DNA of 64,000 nucleotides from Propionibacteriaceae bacterium P6A17 (GCA_000619965.1 JHVD01000012.1:1-64000), one strand, 5' to 3'; shown: positions 8,463 through 17,299, counted from the first letter of the stretch. Translations and numbers: made by a program. Notes: generated by a model not told the origin, from the letters alone.

Positions 8463-10478
8463 ATGGCACGCGGTCCCAAGTCCCATCACGCAGACGGTTC
8501 CCCCAAGAAGCGCTGGTCCCCGGAGCAGCGCGCTGCCCGCGGTCACGCCCCGCGTCGACGCGGCGGCGCCAAGCCCGACGACGTCCCTGCGCGCAACCGT
8601 GCCGAGCGGCGCAGCGAGCAGTTCGCCGACCGCAGGGGTGACGACCGCGCCCGCGGAAGTTGGGAGCGACGGGACCAGTCCCGACGGTTCGGCGTCGTCG
8701 ACGAGCGCCGCTCGTCGCGCACCGGTGGGCAGGGGCGTGGCGGACGTGACGATGACCGTCGCGGGTCCGAGCGTCGCTTCGAGGGCCGGGGGGATCGCCG
8801 CTTCGAGGGCCGGGGGGAGCGTCGGTTCGAGGATCGGGGGGAGCGTCGGTTCGAGGATCGGGGGGAGCGTCGCTTCGAGGGCCGGGGGGATCGCCGCGAC
8901 TTCTCGCGCAACTCGCCTCGCGACTCTCGCGATGAGCGCCGTGACGACCGTCGTCCGCGCTTTGACCGTGACGACCGCCGTTCGCGCTTCGACCGCGAGG
9001 ACCGTCGTCCGCGCTTCGACCGTGACGACCGCCGCCCGCGCTTTGACCGTGACGACCGTCGTCCGCGCTTTGACCGTGACGACCGTCGCCCGCGCTTCGA
9101 GCGCGACGACCACCGGGCAGAGAGCGCCGAGCCGGATCAGATGTCCTGGGAGGCCACGACGATCGAGGGCGAGCAAGGCGTGGTGAATGGCTTCACCGAG
9201 CTCGGCGTCGCCGAGCCGATGGTGGGCGTGCTCGCCGCGCAGGGCATCACCCAGCCGTTCGCCATCCAGGAGGCGACGATCCGCGACGCGATCGCCGGCC
9301 GCGACGTTCTGGGCCGAGCCCGCACGGGCTCCGGCAAAACCCTCGCCTTCGGGCTCTCACTGCTCACGCGGCTGGCCGAGGGCTCGGGCCGCGGGCCGCG
9401 GGCGGTGATCCTCAGCCCCACGCGCGAGCTGGCGCTGCAGATCGCGGACAACCTCTCCCCGCTCGCGGCGGCGATGGGGCTGTCGATGACGCTGGTTGCC
9501 GGCGGGATGAGCTACAACCCACAGATCCGCGCCTTCGAGCGCGGCGTGGACGTCGTCGTCGCGACGCCGGGCCGGCTCGTCGATCTGATGGAGCAGGGCG
9601 CCGCCGATCTCTCCAATGTGGAGATCACCGTCCTCGACGAGGCCGACCACATGGCTGAGATGGGCTTCACCGACGAGGTGACCGCCATCCTCGACGCGAC
9701 GCCCGAGCAGGGGCAGCGCCTCCTGTTCTCCGCCACGCTCGACGAGGCCGTCGACCGCATCGTGCGCAGCTACCTCCACGACCCCGTCGTGCACGAGGTC
9801 GACTCCGATCGTGGCTCGGTCCTCACCATGACGCACCTCGCGCTCCAGACCCGTCCGCACGAGAAGGTCCTCGTCACGGCGGAGATCGCGTCGCGTGCGG
9901 GCCGAACGGTCATCTTCGCGCGCACCCAGAAGGGCTCCGACCGCATCGCCGAGCAGTTGCGTCAGGTCGGCGTCATGACCGGGGCGCTCCACGGCGGCCT
10001 CACCCAGGGGGCCCGGGCCCGCATCCTCGCGGCCTTCAAGTCCGGCGAGGTGCCGGTGCTCGTCGCCACCGACGTGGCAGCCCGCGGTATCCACGTCGAC
10101 GACGTGAGCCTCGTCCTCCAGGTGGATCCGCCGCGCGATTCCAAGGACTACCTCCACCGCGCCGGCCGTACCGCGCGCGCGGGCAGCGACGGCACGGTCG
10201 CGACGATCGTCCTTCCGCACCAGCGCAAGATGATGCGTCGCATCCTCGGCCAGGCGGGCGTCAAGGCCACCGACCTCGAGACGCGCCCAGGCGCCGACGA
10301 CCTCGCCGAGCTCACCGGGGCCCGCCCCGTCTCGGGTGAGCCCATCGCCGAGACCGACTACCTCGAGCTCATCAAGCCGAAGCCGCAGTCGCGCGGGCAG
10401 GGCGCCCGCAAGGGTGGCCGCGGCAAGGGCGGGTTCAACAGGCGACGCAATCAGGGCTGGCGTCGCCGCGAGGACTAG
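8463..10478 (+). CDS. DEAD-box RNA helicase with repetitive Arg-rich N-terminal tail
   Basis: ATP-dependent RNA helicase of the DeaD/RhlE/CsdA group, 671 aa. The core shows the Q motif (near 243-273, FTELGV...QPFAIQEATI), motif I ARTGSGKT, Ia PTRELA, II DEAD, III SAT (LFSATL) and VI HRAGRTARAG in order. The first 225 residues are disordered and highly charged. They contain five octapeptides RRFE(G/D)RG(D/E) at 104-143 and six nonapeptides (P/S)RF(D/E)R(D/E)D(R/H)R at 165-218. The C-terminal tail is RG/RK-rich with GGRGKGGFNRRRN. Such tails usually bind RNA and can drive condensate formation. Its stop codon TAG is the first half of a -10 element for the next gene. The ATG at 8463 follows a weak TTAGGT; no Shine-Dalgarno is clear. 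Confidence 0.92.
   Translation: MARGPKSHHADGSPKKRWSPEQRAARGHAPRRRGGAKPDDVPARNRAERRSEQFADRRGDDRARGSWERRDQSRRFGVVDERRSSRTGGQGRGGRDDDRRGSERRFEGRGDRRFEGRGERRFEDRGERRFEDRGERRFEGRGDRRDFSRNSPRDSRDERRDDRRPRFDRDDRRSRFDREDRRPRFDRDDRRPRFDRDDRRPRFDRDDRRPRFERDDHRAESAEPDQMSWEATTIEGEQGVVNGFTELGVAEPMVGVLAAQGITQPFAIQEATIRDAIAGRDVLGRARTGSGKTLAFGLSLLTRLAEGSGRGPRAVILSPTRELALQIADNLSPLAAAMGLSMTLVAGGMSYNPQIRAFERGVDVVVATPGRLVDLMEQGAADLSNVEITVLDEADHMAEMGFTDEVTAILDATPEQGQRLLFSATLDEAVDRIVRSYLHDPVVHEVDSDRGSVLTMTHLALQTRPHEKVLVTAEIASRAGRTVIFARTQKGSDRIAEQLRQVGVMTGALHGGLTQGARARILAAFKSGEVPVLVATDVAARGIHVDDVSLVLQVDPPRDSKDYLHRAGRTARAGSDGTVATIVLPHQRKMMRRILGQAGVKATDLETRPGADDLAELTGARPVSGEPIAETDYLELIKPKPQSRGQGARKGGRGKGGFNRRRNQGWRRRED
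8772..8891 (+). repeat. In-frame minisatellite, five 24-nt units
   Basis: Tandem repeats encode RRFE(G/D)RG(D/E) five times in the helicase N-terminal tail (residues 104-143). Units keep the reading frame, so copy-number change would alter tail length without breaking the gene. Confidence 0.85.
8955..9116 (+). repeat. In-frame minisatellite, six 27-nt units
   Basis: Tandem repeats encode PRFDRDDRR-type nonapeptides six times (residues 165-218). The unit length (27 nt) differs from the upstream array (24 nt), so the two arrays arose separately. Confidence 0.85.
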
Positions 10479-10481
10479 GAT
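10476..10481 (+). promoter_or_regulatory. Candidate -10 element embedded in a stop codon
   Basis: TAGGAT overlaps the TAG stop of the helicase gene and lies 9 nt before the ATG of the GNAT-TsaE gene. Confidence 0.35.
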
Positions 10482-10490
10482 CTGGCTCCG

Positions 10491-11408
10491 ATGAGCATCG
10501 AGATCCGTTTTGCCAAGGCGTCCGACGCGCCCGCACTCCACGACGTGATCCGGGCCGCCTTCGGGGCGCGCCCGGCGGTGGACCCGCCCGCGGATGCGCT
10601 GCAGGACACCGTCGACGACGTCCGCGCCGCCATCGAGTCGGGGGCAGGCGTGATCGTCGAGCGCGACGGCATCCCGGTCGCCGGGCTCCTCGTCGAATTC
10701 GACGGCCCCGCGGCCACCCTGCGTCGGGTCGCCGTCGTCCCCGAGGCTGCCGGCGCCGGCGTCGGCGTGCAGATGGTCGCGACCACGCTGCTCGCGCTGG
10801 CCGACATGGACCTGCGCCGCGTGGAGGTGGTGGCGCGCAGCGAGTTTCCGAAGAACATCCAATGGTGGGAGCGGGCCGGCTTCCGGCGCGCCCGCGCAGT
10901 GGCCAACGGGTGGATCCTCGAGCGCAGCCTCCCGGTGGCGGTGCGCGTCCCCGACGCGGACGCCATGCGCACGCTCGGTCGCCGGCTGGCGGGGGTATTG
11001 CGCGCCGGCGACGTGATCGTCGCGAGCGGGCCACTCGGCGCGGGCAAGACCACCCTCACCCAGGGCATCGGCGAGGGGCTCGACGTCGAGGGACCCGTGA
11101 TCTCGCCCACCTTCGTCCTGTCCCGCGTGCACCGGTCGCGCCGCGGGGGGCCGTCGCTCGTGCACGTGGACGCCTACCGCCTCGGCTCGCCCGACGAGCT
11201 GCAGGACATCGACCTGCAGGAGTCGCTGGCCGACGCGGTGACGCTCGTCGAGTGGGGCAGGGGGGTCGCCGAGTGGCTGAGCGACGAGCCCCTCGAGATC
11301 GACATCCAGCGCAGCGACGACCCCGCCGACGACGAACGCGTCGTCCACCTGTTCGGCATCGGCACCCGCTGGGACGGTGTGCTGGAGAGCTTCCGGGAGC
11401 ACGCATGA
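10491..11408 (+). CDS. tsaE: GNAT acetyltransferase fused to TsaE ATPase
   Basis: Two-domain protein of 305 aa. Residues 1-148 form a GNAT N-acetyltransferase (beta strand LRRVAVVPEAAGAGVG for acetyl-CoA, then NIQWWERAGFRRARAV). Residues 150-305 are TsaE, the ATPase of the t6A tRNA-modification complex, with a P-loop GPLGAGKTT at 180-188, ISPTF and the HVDAYRLGSPDEL motif. TsaE stand-alone proteins are about 150-170 aa, so this is a true fusion. The next genes are tsaB, rimI and tsaD, all overlapping or nearly so, forming one operon for threonylcarbamoyl-adenosine synthesis at tRNA position 37. The acetyl acceptor of the GNAT domain is unknown. tsaC/sua5 is not in the window. Confidence 0.92.
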   Translation: MSIEIRFAKASDAPALHDVIRAAFGARPAVDPPADALQDTVDDVRAAIESGAGVIVERDGIPVAGLLVEFDGPAATLRRVAVVPEAAGAGVGVQMVATTLLALADMDLRRVEVVARSEFPKNIQWWERAGFRRARAVANGWILERSLPVAVRVPDADAMRTLGRRLAGVLRAGDVIVASGPLGAGKTTLTQGIGEGLDVEGPVISPTFVLSRVHRSRRGGPSLVHVDAYRLGSPDELQDIDLQESLADAVTLVEWGRGVAEWLSDEPLEIDIQRSDDPADDERVVHLFGIGTRWDGVLESFREHA

Positions 11409-12052
11409 TCACCCTCGCCATCGATACGTCGCAGTACGTCGCCGTCGGCCTCGCCGTCGACGGTGCCCCCGGACCATCGGCAGTCGTGACCGATGCGCGG
11501 GCCCACGTCGAGCAGGTGACCCCGTGCATCGCCCGGGTCTGCGCCGACGCGGGCGTGCGTCTGGCCGACGTGGACCAGCTCGTCGTCGGCATGGGGCCCG
11601 GCCCCTACACCGGGCTGCGGGTGGGCATCGCCACCGCGCTGACCCTGGCTGCCGTGGACGACACCCCGGTCCACCGGGTGTGCTCGCTGGACGCCATCGC
11701 GCTCGGTGCCCCCGGCGAGGGCGAGCTGCTCGTCGCCTCCGACGCGCGGCGCAAGGAGCTGTTCTGGGCGCGCTACCTCGACGGCGTGCGGGTGGGCGAG
11801 CCGCAGGTCGGCGCGCCGTCCGCGCTGCCGGAGCTGCCCGTCTTCGGGACGATCCCCGCAGCGCTCAGGGAGGGCCTCCACATCGCCGACGAGATCACCT
11901 TGGCTCCGGAGCTGCTGGCGGCCCGCGGCCTGTCGCTGCCGGAGGCGGGGCCGGAGCCCTACTACCTGCGCGCCGCCGACGCCACCGTGCCCGGCGCCCC
12001 GAAGTCGGCATTGCCGCGCCTCAAGCTGCCGGCAGGTGGGCCGAGACGATGA
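11405..12052 (+). CDS. tsaB: tRNA threonylcarbamoyladenosine biosynthesis protein TsaB
   Basis: Partner of TsaD in the t6A synthase complex; an ASKHA-fold pseudo-enzyme that stabilises TsaD. The 215-residue protein starts MITLAIDTSQYVAVGL, has the family motif GMGPGPYTGLRVGIATA near residue 65, and a short C-terminal domain ending PYYLRAADAT, which resembles the conserved PxYLR end of TsaB. The ATG at 11405 overlaps the TsaE stop by ATGA, indicating translational coupling. Its own stop overlaps the rimI start in the same way. Confidence 0.93.
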   Translation: MITLAIDTSQYVAVGLAVDGAPGPSAVVTDARAHVEQVTPCIARVCADAGVRLADVDQLVVGMGPGPYTGLRVGIATALTLAAVDDTPVHRVCSLDAIALGAPGEGELLVASDARRKELFWARYLDGVRVGEPQVGAPSALPELPVFGTIPAALREGLHIADEITLAPELLAARGLSLPEAGPEPYYLRAADATVPGAPKSALPRLKLPAGGPRR

Positions 12053-12501
12053 AGCTGGCGCGGGCGCGCGTCGAGGACCTTGCAGACATCGTGCGCCTCG
12101 AGGAGGCCTTCCCGGCCCGCGAGCGGTGGAGCGAGGCGTCCTGGAGCTCCGAGCTGGAAGGCGGCGACCGCACGGTGCTCGTCGCCCGCGATGCGCAGGC
12201 GCTGCTCGGAGTCGTCGCGTTTGCGCGTGCGGGGGACGTGACGGACCTGTACCGGATCGTCGTCGCGCCGCACGCGAGGCGTCGTGGCGTGGCGGAGGCC
12301 CTCGCCCGGGCGGGGCTGGGGCAGGTCGGTGGCCGCGTGCTGCTGGAGGTCCGCGACGACAACGCCCCCGCGATCGCCTTGTACCACAAGCTCGGATTCG
12401 CGACGATCAGCACCCGTCGCGACTACTACGCAGCGGGCGTCGACGCGCTCATCATGGAACGCCCGGCCCCCACCACGCACGAGAGGAAGCACCATGCGTG
12501 A
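12049..12501 (+). CDS. rimI: Ribosomal protein S18-alanine N-acetyltransferase-like protein
   Basis: GNAT acetyltransferase of 150 aa. It shows the acetyl-CoA binding segment [20 protein letters not shown] (R/Q-x-x-G-x-A type) and the C-terminal [29 protein letters not shown] typical of RimI, which acetylates the N-terminus of ribosomal protein S18. It lies in the standard tsaB-rimI-tsaD order, with ATGA overlap upstream and an 8-nt overlap with tsaD downstream. In this genome a second GNAT domain is fused to TsaE two genes upstream, so acetylation capacity in the operon is doubled. Confidence 0.9.
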   Translation: MKLARARVEDLADIVRLEEAFPARERWSEASWSSELEGGDRTVLVARDAQALLGVVAFARAGDVTDLYRIVVAPHARRRGVAEALARAGLGQVGGRVLLEVRDDNAPAIALYHKLGFATISTRRDYYAAGVDALIMERPAPTTHERKHHA

Positions 12502-13540
12502 CCCACTGATCCTGGGGATCGAATCGTCCTGCGACGAGACCGGCGTCGCCATCGTCCGCGGCAACGAACTGCTGGCGAGCGAGGTGGCGAGCTCCGTCGA
12601 CCTCCACGTGCGCTTCGGGGGCGTCGTGCCGGAGGTGGCCAGCCGCGCCCATCTGCAGGCCATCGTGCCCGCGCTCGAGCGTGCCGTCGCCACCGCCGAC
12701 GTGCAGCTCGAGGACCTCGACGCGATCGCTGTGACGGCCGGGCCAGGCCTCATGGGGGCGCTCGTCGTCGGCGTCGCCGCCGCGAAGGCGCTGGCGCTGA
12801 GGCTCGACAAGCCCCTCTACGGGGTCAACCACCTCGTCGGGCACGTCGCGGTGGATCTGCTCGACCATGGACCCCTGCCGACGCCTGCCGTCGCGCTGCT
12901 CGTCTCCGGCGGGCACACGTCGCTGCTGCACGTGCGCGATATCGCGACGGACATCGTCGAGCTCGGCTCCACCATTGACGACGCGGCAGGGGAGGCCTAC
13001 GACAAGGTCGCGCGCCTCCTGGGCCTCAGCTACCCCGGGGGACCCGTCATCGATCGCCTGGCCGCCGACGGGGACCCGACGGCCATCCGCTTCCCACGGG
13101 GACTCACCGCACGCCACGACCTGGAATGCCACCGCTACGACTTCTCCTTCTCGGGCCTCAAGACCGCCGTCGCCCGATGGGTGGAGCAGCGTCGCCTCGA
13201 CGGGCTCGACGTGCCGGTGGCCGACGTCTGCGCGTCCTTCCAGGAGGCGGTGGCCGACGTGCTCACCGCCAAGACAATCGACGCGGCCCGCGAACTGGGC
13301 GTCGAGACGATCCTGCTGGGGGGAGGGGTGGCGGCCAACTCGCGGCTGCGCGGGCTCCTCGAGCAGCGGGCCCAGGCGGCGGGATTCGCGGTCCGTCGGC
13401 CCCGTCCGGGCCTGTGCACCGACAATGGGGCCATGATCGCCGCCGTTGGCGTGGAGGTGGTGCGCGCGGGCCTGGAGCCCAGCCCGCTCGACATCTCCGC
13501 CCAGTCCGGTCTGCCCGTCTCGACGGTCATCGTGCGCTGA
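12494..13540 (+). CDS. tsaD: tRNA N6-adenosine threonylcarbamoyltransferase
   Basis: Catalytic subunit that transfers the threonylcarbamoyl group to A37 of ANN-decoding tRNAs. The 348-residue ASKHA protein begins [20 protein letters not shown]. It has the metal-binding pair His113 and His117 in NHLVGHVA, the SGGHTSLL loop, and a C-terminal [11 protein letters not shown] and CTDNGAMIA block. The ATG at 12494 is preceded by GAGAGGAAG, a good ribosome binding site. It is the last gene of the t6A operon. A weak 6-bp stem (13577-13582 with 13592-13597) follows. In many actinobacteria groESL comes next; here about 12.7 kb of other genes intervene. Confidence 0.96.
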   Translation: MRDPLILGIESSCDETGVAIVRGNELLASEVASSVDLHVRFGGVVPEVASRAHLQAIVPALERAVATADVQLEDLDAIAVTAGPGLMGALVVGVAAAKALALRLDKPLYGVNHLVGHVAVDLLDHGPLPTPAVALLVSGGHTSLLHVRDIATDIVELGSTIDDAAGEAYDKVARLLGLSYPGGPVIDRLAADGDPTAIRFPRGLTARHDLECHRYDFSFSGLKTAVARWVEQRRLDGLDVPVADVCASFQEAVADVLTAKTIDAARELGVETILLGGGVAANSRLRGLLEQRAQAAGFAVRRPRPGLCTDNGAMIAAVGVEVVRAGLEPSPLDISAQSGLPVSTVIVR

Positions 13541-13744
13541 CGAAGATCACCGGCGCAGGGGCCCGGGACCATCTCGGGGCGGTCGTAGAGCCCGCCCAAA
13601 GGGGTCGAGTGTCTCAATACGGTAACAATTCCGGGCGTTTTTGAGACGGGCACTGTCGCTCAGGGCACGAATCTGGATACAGTCCCAACCAACTCGAGCC
13701 ACCAAGGGCTCGAAGTCACTCTCTTATAACATAAGGAGAACCCA
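13541..13744. promoter_or_regulatory. Leader/regulatory region of the peptide ABC operon
   Basis: This gap holds two inverted repeats. GTCTCAA (13611-13617) pairs with TTGAGAC (13641-13647) across 23 nt. TCGAGCC (13694-13700) pairs perfectly with GGCTCGA (13707-13713) across 6 nt. A TACAGT at 13678-13683 is a possible -10, which would place the second repeat just downstream of the start site as an operator or a leader hairpin. AAGGAG (13733-13738) is the ribosome binding site. Confidence 0.4.
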
Positions 13745-15595
13745 ATGAAGTTGAAGGGGACTGCCTCTCTGGCGCTCCTGCTGAGTGGCGCTCTGCTGCT
13801 CGGCGCGTGCACCTCTGATGGCGAACCTGCCAGCAGCGGCTCCGCTGGTGGGTCGACCGGCGCCTCCGCTGGCGCGTCGACCAGTGCCGAGCCCACCCAG
13901 TCCGATGATCCCTGCCTCCAGAAGCTCGGCATCGACGCTGCCAAGGATGGCGAGGTTCGCTACACCGCAGGCGAGCCCGACTGGAGCGGCTACAACTCCA
14001 TGACGTCGGACACCTACTCCACGTACAACAGCGTGATCGCCGCGATGATGGCTTCGGGCTTCACCTACTTCGGCACCGACGGCTCCCTCTGCGAGGACAA
14101 GGACTTCGGCACCGTCGAGGTGCAGAGCGAGGATCCGCTGATCGTCAAGTACACGATCTCCGACGCTGCAGTGTGGTCGGATGGGACCCCCATCACCATC
14201 AACGACTACCTGCTCGACTGGGTGGCCCAGAACCCCGAGTTCCTCGTGCCCGGCTACGCCAACGGCACGAACCAGGACGCGCAGCCGATCTTCCAGCACG
14301 TGTCCAGCTCGCTCGCCGAGAAGGTGCCGGACGGCCCGCAGGGTGAGCCCGGCTCCAAGTCCTTCACGATCGAGTACGCCAACCCCGACCCGGACTTCAT
14401 GATCAACGTGACCAGCGCCCTGCCGTCGCACGTCGTCGCCAAGAAGTCCGGCCTCGAGCCCGACGCGCTGGCCCAGGCCATCCTCGACAAGGACACCGAG
14501 ACCATCAAGAAGGCGGCCGACTTCTGGAACAAGGGTTGGATCTTCAACCCCGGTCAGCTCCCGGCGGACCTCAACGACACCCCGTCGTCGGGCCCCTACA
14601 TGCTGAAGGCTGGCGGCTGGAAGGCCGGCACCTCGCTGACCCTCACCCAGAACGACAAGTACTGGGGTGAGCCCCCGGCCACCAAGGAAATGACCTTCCG
14701 CTTCCTCGCCGACGCTGGTCAGGCCCAGGCCCTCCAGAACGGTGACGTCCAGGTCATCTCCCCCCAGGCCACCGTCGACACCGTTCCCCAGCTCCAGGGC
14801 ATGGGCGACTCCGTCAAGGTGGCGCAGTACTCCGTGCTCACCTGGGAGCACCTCGACTTCAACCACCGCGCCGGCAACGTCATGTCGGATCTGAAGGTCC
14901 GTGAGGCCTTCGCCTACTGCGTGCCGCGTCAGCAGATCGTCGATTCGCTGATCAAGCCGATCAACCCGGACACGGTCGTCATGAACGCCCGTGAGGTGTT
15001 CCCCTTCCAGACCGAGAAGTACGACGAGGTCGTCGGTGCCGCCTACGACGGCCGCTACGACCAGGTCGACCTCGAGAAGTCGAAGGCCCTCCTCGCCGAT
15101 GCCGGCGTCGCCACCCCGGTGAAGGTCCGCATCGGCTACCGCTCCGGCAACCAGCGTCGCCAGGAGACCGTCGCCCTCATCAAGGCGTCCTGCGACCAGG
15201 CGGGCTTCGACATCGTCGACGCCAACTCCAACTCCTTCTTCGAGAAGGAACTGCCCGACGGTGAGGTTGAGGTTGGTCTGTTCGCGTGGGCTGGCTCCGG
15301 CCAGGTCACCTCGGGCCAGAACATCTACGCCACCAACAAGCCGCAGAACTACGGCAAGTACACCAACGAGAAGGTTGACGCCGCGTGGAACACCCTCGTC
15401 GCCACCCTCGACGAGAACGTCCACCTGGAGCAGACCAAGGTGATCGAGAAGGAACTGTGGGACACCCTCTTCGGCCTCCCGCTGTTCGCTCACCCGGGTG
15501 TGACCGGTTACGACGCCAAGCTGCAGAACGTGCGCCCGACTGCGACCCAGTCGCAGATCTCCTGGAACGCGTTCCAGTGGGTTGCCGCCTCGTAA
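13745..15595 (+). CDS. Oligopeptide/dipeptide ABC transporter substrate-binding lipoprotein
   Basis: Solute-binding protein of the SBP_bac_5 (OppA/DppA) family, 616 aa. The signal peptide ends in lipobox LLGAC (Cys22), followed by a Ser/Gly/Ala-rich linker to about residue 50. The core contains the family segments VKYTISDAAVWSDGTPITINDYL and PSSGPYMLKAGGW, then the FNHRAGNVMSDLKVREAFAYCV region. The ATG at 13745 has a strong AAGGAG 6 nt upstream. It begins an operon with two permeases and a double ATPase. A 16-bp hairpin right after the stop probably lets this gene be expressed above the membrane genes. The ligand is not evident from sequence; peptides are the family default. Confidence 0.92.
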   Translation: MKLKGTASLALLLSGALLLGACTSDGEPASSGSAGGSTGASAGASTSAEPTQSDDPCLQKLGIDAAKDGEVRYTAGEPDWSGYNSMTSDTYSTYNSVIAAMMASGFTYFGTDGSLCEDKDFGTVEVQSEDPLIVKYTISDAAVWSDGTPITINDYLLDWVAQNPEFLVPGYANGTNQDAQPIFQHVSSSLAEKVPDGPQGEPGSKSFTIEYANPDPDFMINVTSALPSHVVAKKSGLEPDALAQAILDKDTETIKKAADFWNKGWIFNPGQLPADLNDTPSSGPYMLKAGGWKAGTSLTLTQNDKYWGEPPATKEMTFRFLADAGQAQALQNGDVQVISPQATVDTVPQLQGMGDSVKVAQYSVLTWEHLDFNHRAGNVMSDLKVREAFAYCVPRQQIVDSLIKPINPDTVVMNAREVFPFQTEKYDEVVGAAYDGRYDQVDLEKSKALLADAGVATPVKVRIGYRSGNQRRQETVALIKASCDQAGFDIVDANSNSFFEKELPDGEVEVGLFAWAGSGQVTSGQNIYATNKPQNYGKYTNEKVDAAWNTLVATLDENVHLEQTKVIEKELWDTLFGLPLFAHPGVTGYDAKLQNVRPTATQSQISWNAFQWVAAS

Positions 15596-15609
15596 TGCAC
15601 CCTTAGCAC

Positions 15610-15650
15610 AACTTGGGGCAGGCGGTTCTCTGATCCGCCTGCCCCAAGTT
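15610..15650 (+). terminator. Intra-operon 16-bp hairpin (partial terminator)
   Basis: Positions 15610-15625 and 15635-15650 are perfect inverted repeats with a 9-nt loop, followed by a T-rich TGTTCTGTTC. Lying between the binding protein and the first permease, it likely acts as an attenuator or an mRNA 3'-end stabiliser. Confidence 0.75.
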
Positions 15651-15655
15651 TGTTC

Positions 15656-15684
15656 TGTTCAATGCTTCCCCAGTCCCCTATAGT
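15656..15684 (+). promoter_or_regulatory. Possible internal promoter before the permease genes
   Basis: TATAGT (15679-15684) is a good -10. TGTTCA (15656-15661) at 17 nt spacing is a weak -35. It could restart transcription after the hairpin. Confidence 0.35.
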
Positions 15685-15741
15685 GAGCGCTTGTGCAGCC
15701 CTGCGCCAGTGCTGCTCCAGCAAGCCTGAAGGAAAAGTTCC

Positions 15742-17286
15742 GTGTTGAAATACGTAGCCAAGCGATTGGGGCAGTCAGCCCTGATCCTGCTTCTGGGCTC
15801 GGTGCTGATCTTCGTGCTGGTCATCAACTCCGGTGACCCGCTCGAGGATCTCCGCGAGTCACAGGACCCGAACCGCGAAAATCGCATCGCCCAACGCACG
15901 CTTGCCATGGGTCTCGACAAACCGTGGTTCGTCCGGTACGCCAACTGGTTCTCCGGCGTCGCGAAGTGTGTGATCGGCCAGTGTGATCTCGGGACCAACC
16001 GTGAGGGCCAGGCCGTGACGGCGCTCGTCGCCAGCGCTGCCGGTTCGACGCTGCGGCTGGTGACCCTGGCCACGCTGCTCGCGATCGTCGTCGGTGTCAC
16101 CCTCGGCATCATCACCGCGGTGCGCCAGTACTCGGGCTTCGACTACGCCATGACCTTCATGGCCTTCGTGTTCTTCTCGCTGCCCGTCTTCTGGTTTGCC
16201 GTGCTGCTCAAGCACTATGCCGCCATTCAGTTCAACGACTGGATCCCCGATGCGCACTTCAGTCCAACCACGATCATCGTGGCCGGGATCGTCGCGGCGG
16301 TCATTCTGGTCGCTGCGCTGGGCGGATCCTGGAAGCGACGCTTGATCACCTTCCTCGTCACGTTTGGCATCGTCTCCGGCGTGCTGGCCTATTTCGATGC
16401 GGTCACCTGGTTCCGTCGCCCTGCGGTGGGCCTGCCGGTCTACATCCTCGCCACCATCGGCGCGGCTGTGCTCGTGATCATACTGACCTCCGGCTTCCAG
16501 AATCCGCGTGTCCGCAATGCGGTCGGAGCGACCGCGCTCGTGTCGATCGTCGGGTTCGTCGTGATGCGTCCGATGCTGATGGCTCCGCGGGAGGACCCGG
16601 CCACGTTCTCCGGCGCCACTTGGATGTTGCTCGGCTGCTTCGCCTTCGCGATCGTCGCGGCGGTGGTCGCGGGCCAGCTCCTCGGCGGGTTCTCGCGCCG
16701 CCAGGCGACGCTGGCGTCGGTGGTGCTGGCGCTCATCTCGAGCGTCCTGGCATTCGCGGACCTCATGCTCAGCAACTGGTCCCAGTACATCGCGGTCATC
16801 TCCCGCCCGATTCCGACCATCGCAGCGGAGACCCCGAACTTCCAGTCGACGTACTGGAACCACATGATCGACACCGCCACGCACCTGATCCTTCCGACGA
16901 TGGCGCTCATGGTGATCTCGATCGCCAGCTACATCCGCTACACCCGAGCCTCGATGCTCGAGGTGCTGCGTCAGGACTACATCCGCACCGCGCGCGCCAA
17001 GGGCATCTCCGAGCGCAAGGTCATCACGCGCCACGCGCTGCGCAACGCCCTGATCCCGCTGGCCACGATCGTGGCATTCGACTTCGCAGGCCTCATCGGC
17101 GGCGCGGTCATCACCGAGCAGGTGTTCGGCTGGAAGGGCATGGGCGATCTGTTCCAGACCGGCCTGCGCGCCGTCGACCCGATCCCCGTCATGGGCTTCT
17201 TCCTCGTGGCCGGTGGTGCCGCGGTGACGATGAACCTGATCGCGGACCTGGTCTACGCGGTGCTCGACCCGCGGATCGCAGGCTGA
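15742..17286 (+). CDS. Peptide ABC transporter permease, DppB-like, with extra six-helix insertion
   Basis: Inner-membrane permease of the DppB/OppB family, 514 aa against a usual 310-340. TM1 is at about 10-29, the usual periplasmic loop follows, and TM2 and TM3 are at about 104-127 and 134-157. The canonical second half resumes near 375 with LILPTMALMVISIASYIRYTRASM, the EAA loop DYIRTARAKGISERKVITRHALRNALIP and the terminal helices. Between them, residues about 174-343 hold about six additional hydrophobic segments absent from ordinary DppB; an even number keeps topology. The start is GTG 15742 with AAGGAAAA upstream. A TTG follows directly and an internal start cannot be excluded. The insert does not resemble a domain I know. 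Confidence 0.88.
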   Translation: MLKYVAKRLGQSALILLLGSVLIFVLVINSGDPLEDLRESQDPNRENRIAQRTLAMGLDKPWFVRYANWFSGVAKCVIGQCDLGTNREGQAVTALVASAAGSTLRLVTLATLLAIVVGVTLGIITAVRQYSGFDYAMTFMAFVFFSLPVFWFAVLLKHYAAIQFNDWIPDAHFSPTTIIVAGIVAAVILVAALGGSWKRRLITFLVTFGIVSGVLAYFDAVTWFRRPAVGLPVYILATIGAAVLVIILTSGFQNPRVRNAVGATALVSIVGFVVMRPMLMAPREDPATFSGATWMLLGCFAFAIVAAVVAGQLLGGFSRRQATLASVVLALISSVLAFADLMLSNWSQYIAVISRPIPTIAAETPNFQSTYWNHMIDTATHLILPTMALMVISIASYIRYTRASMLEVLRQDYIRTARAKGISERKVITRHALRNALIPLATIVAFDFAGLIGGAVITEQVFGWKGMGDLFQTGLRAVDPIPVMGFFLVAGGAAVTMNLIADLVYAVLDPRIAG

Positions 17287-17299
17287 GGAGGCATGCATC

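Noticed and set aside
8445-9176. 243-residue minus-strand frame opposite the helicase repeats
   Set aside because: The repetitive Ala/Thr/Val/Arg pattern mirrors the minisatellites of the sense gene; no start signal is seen.
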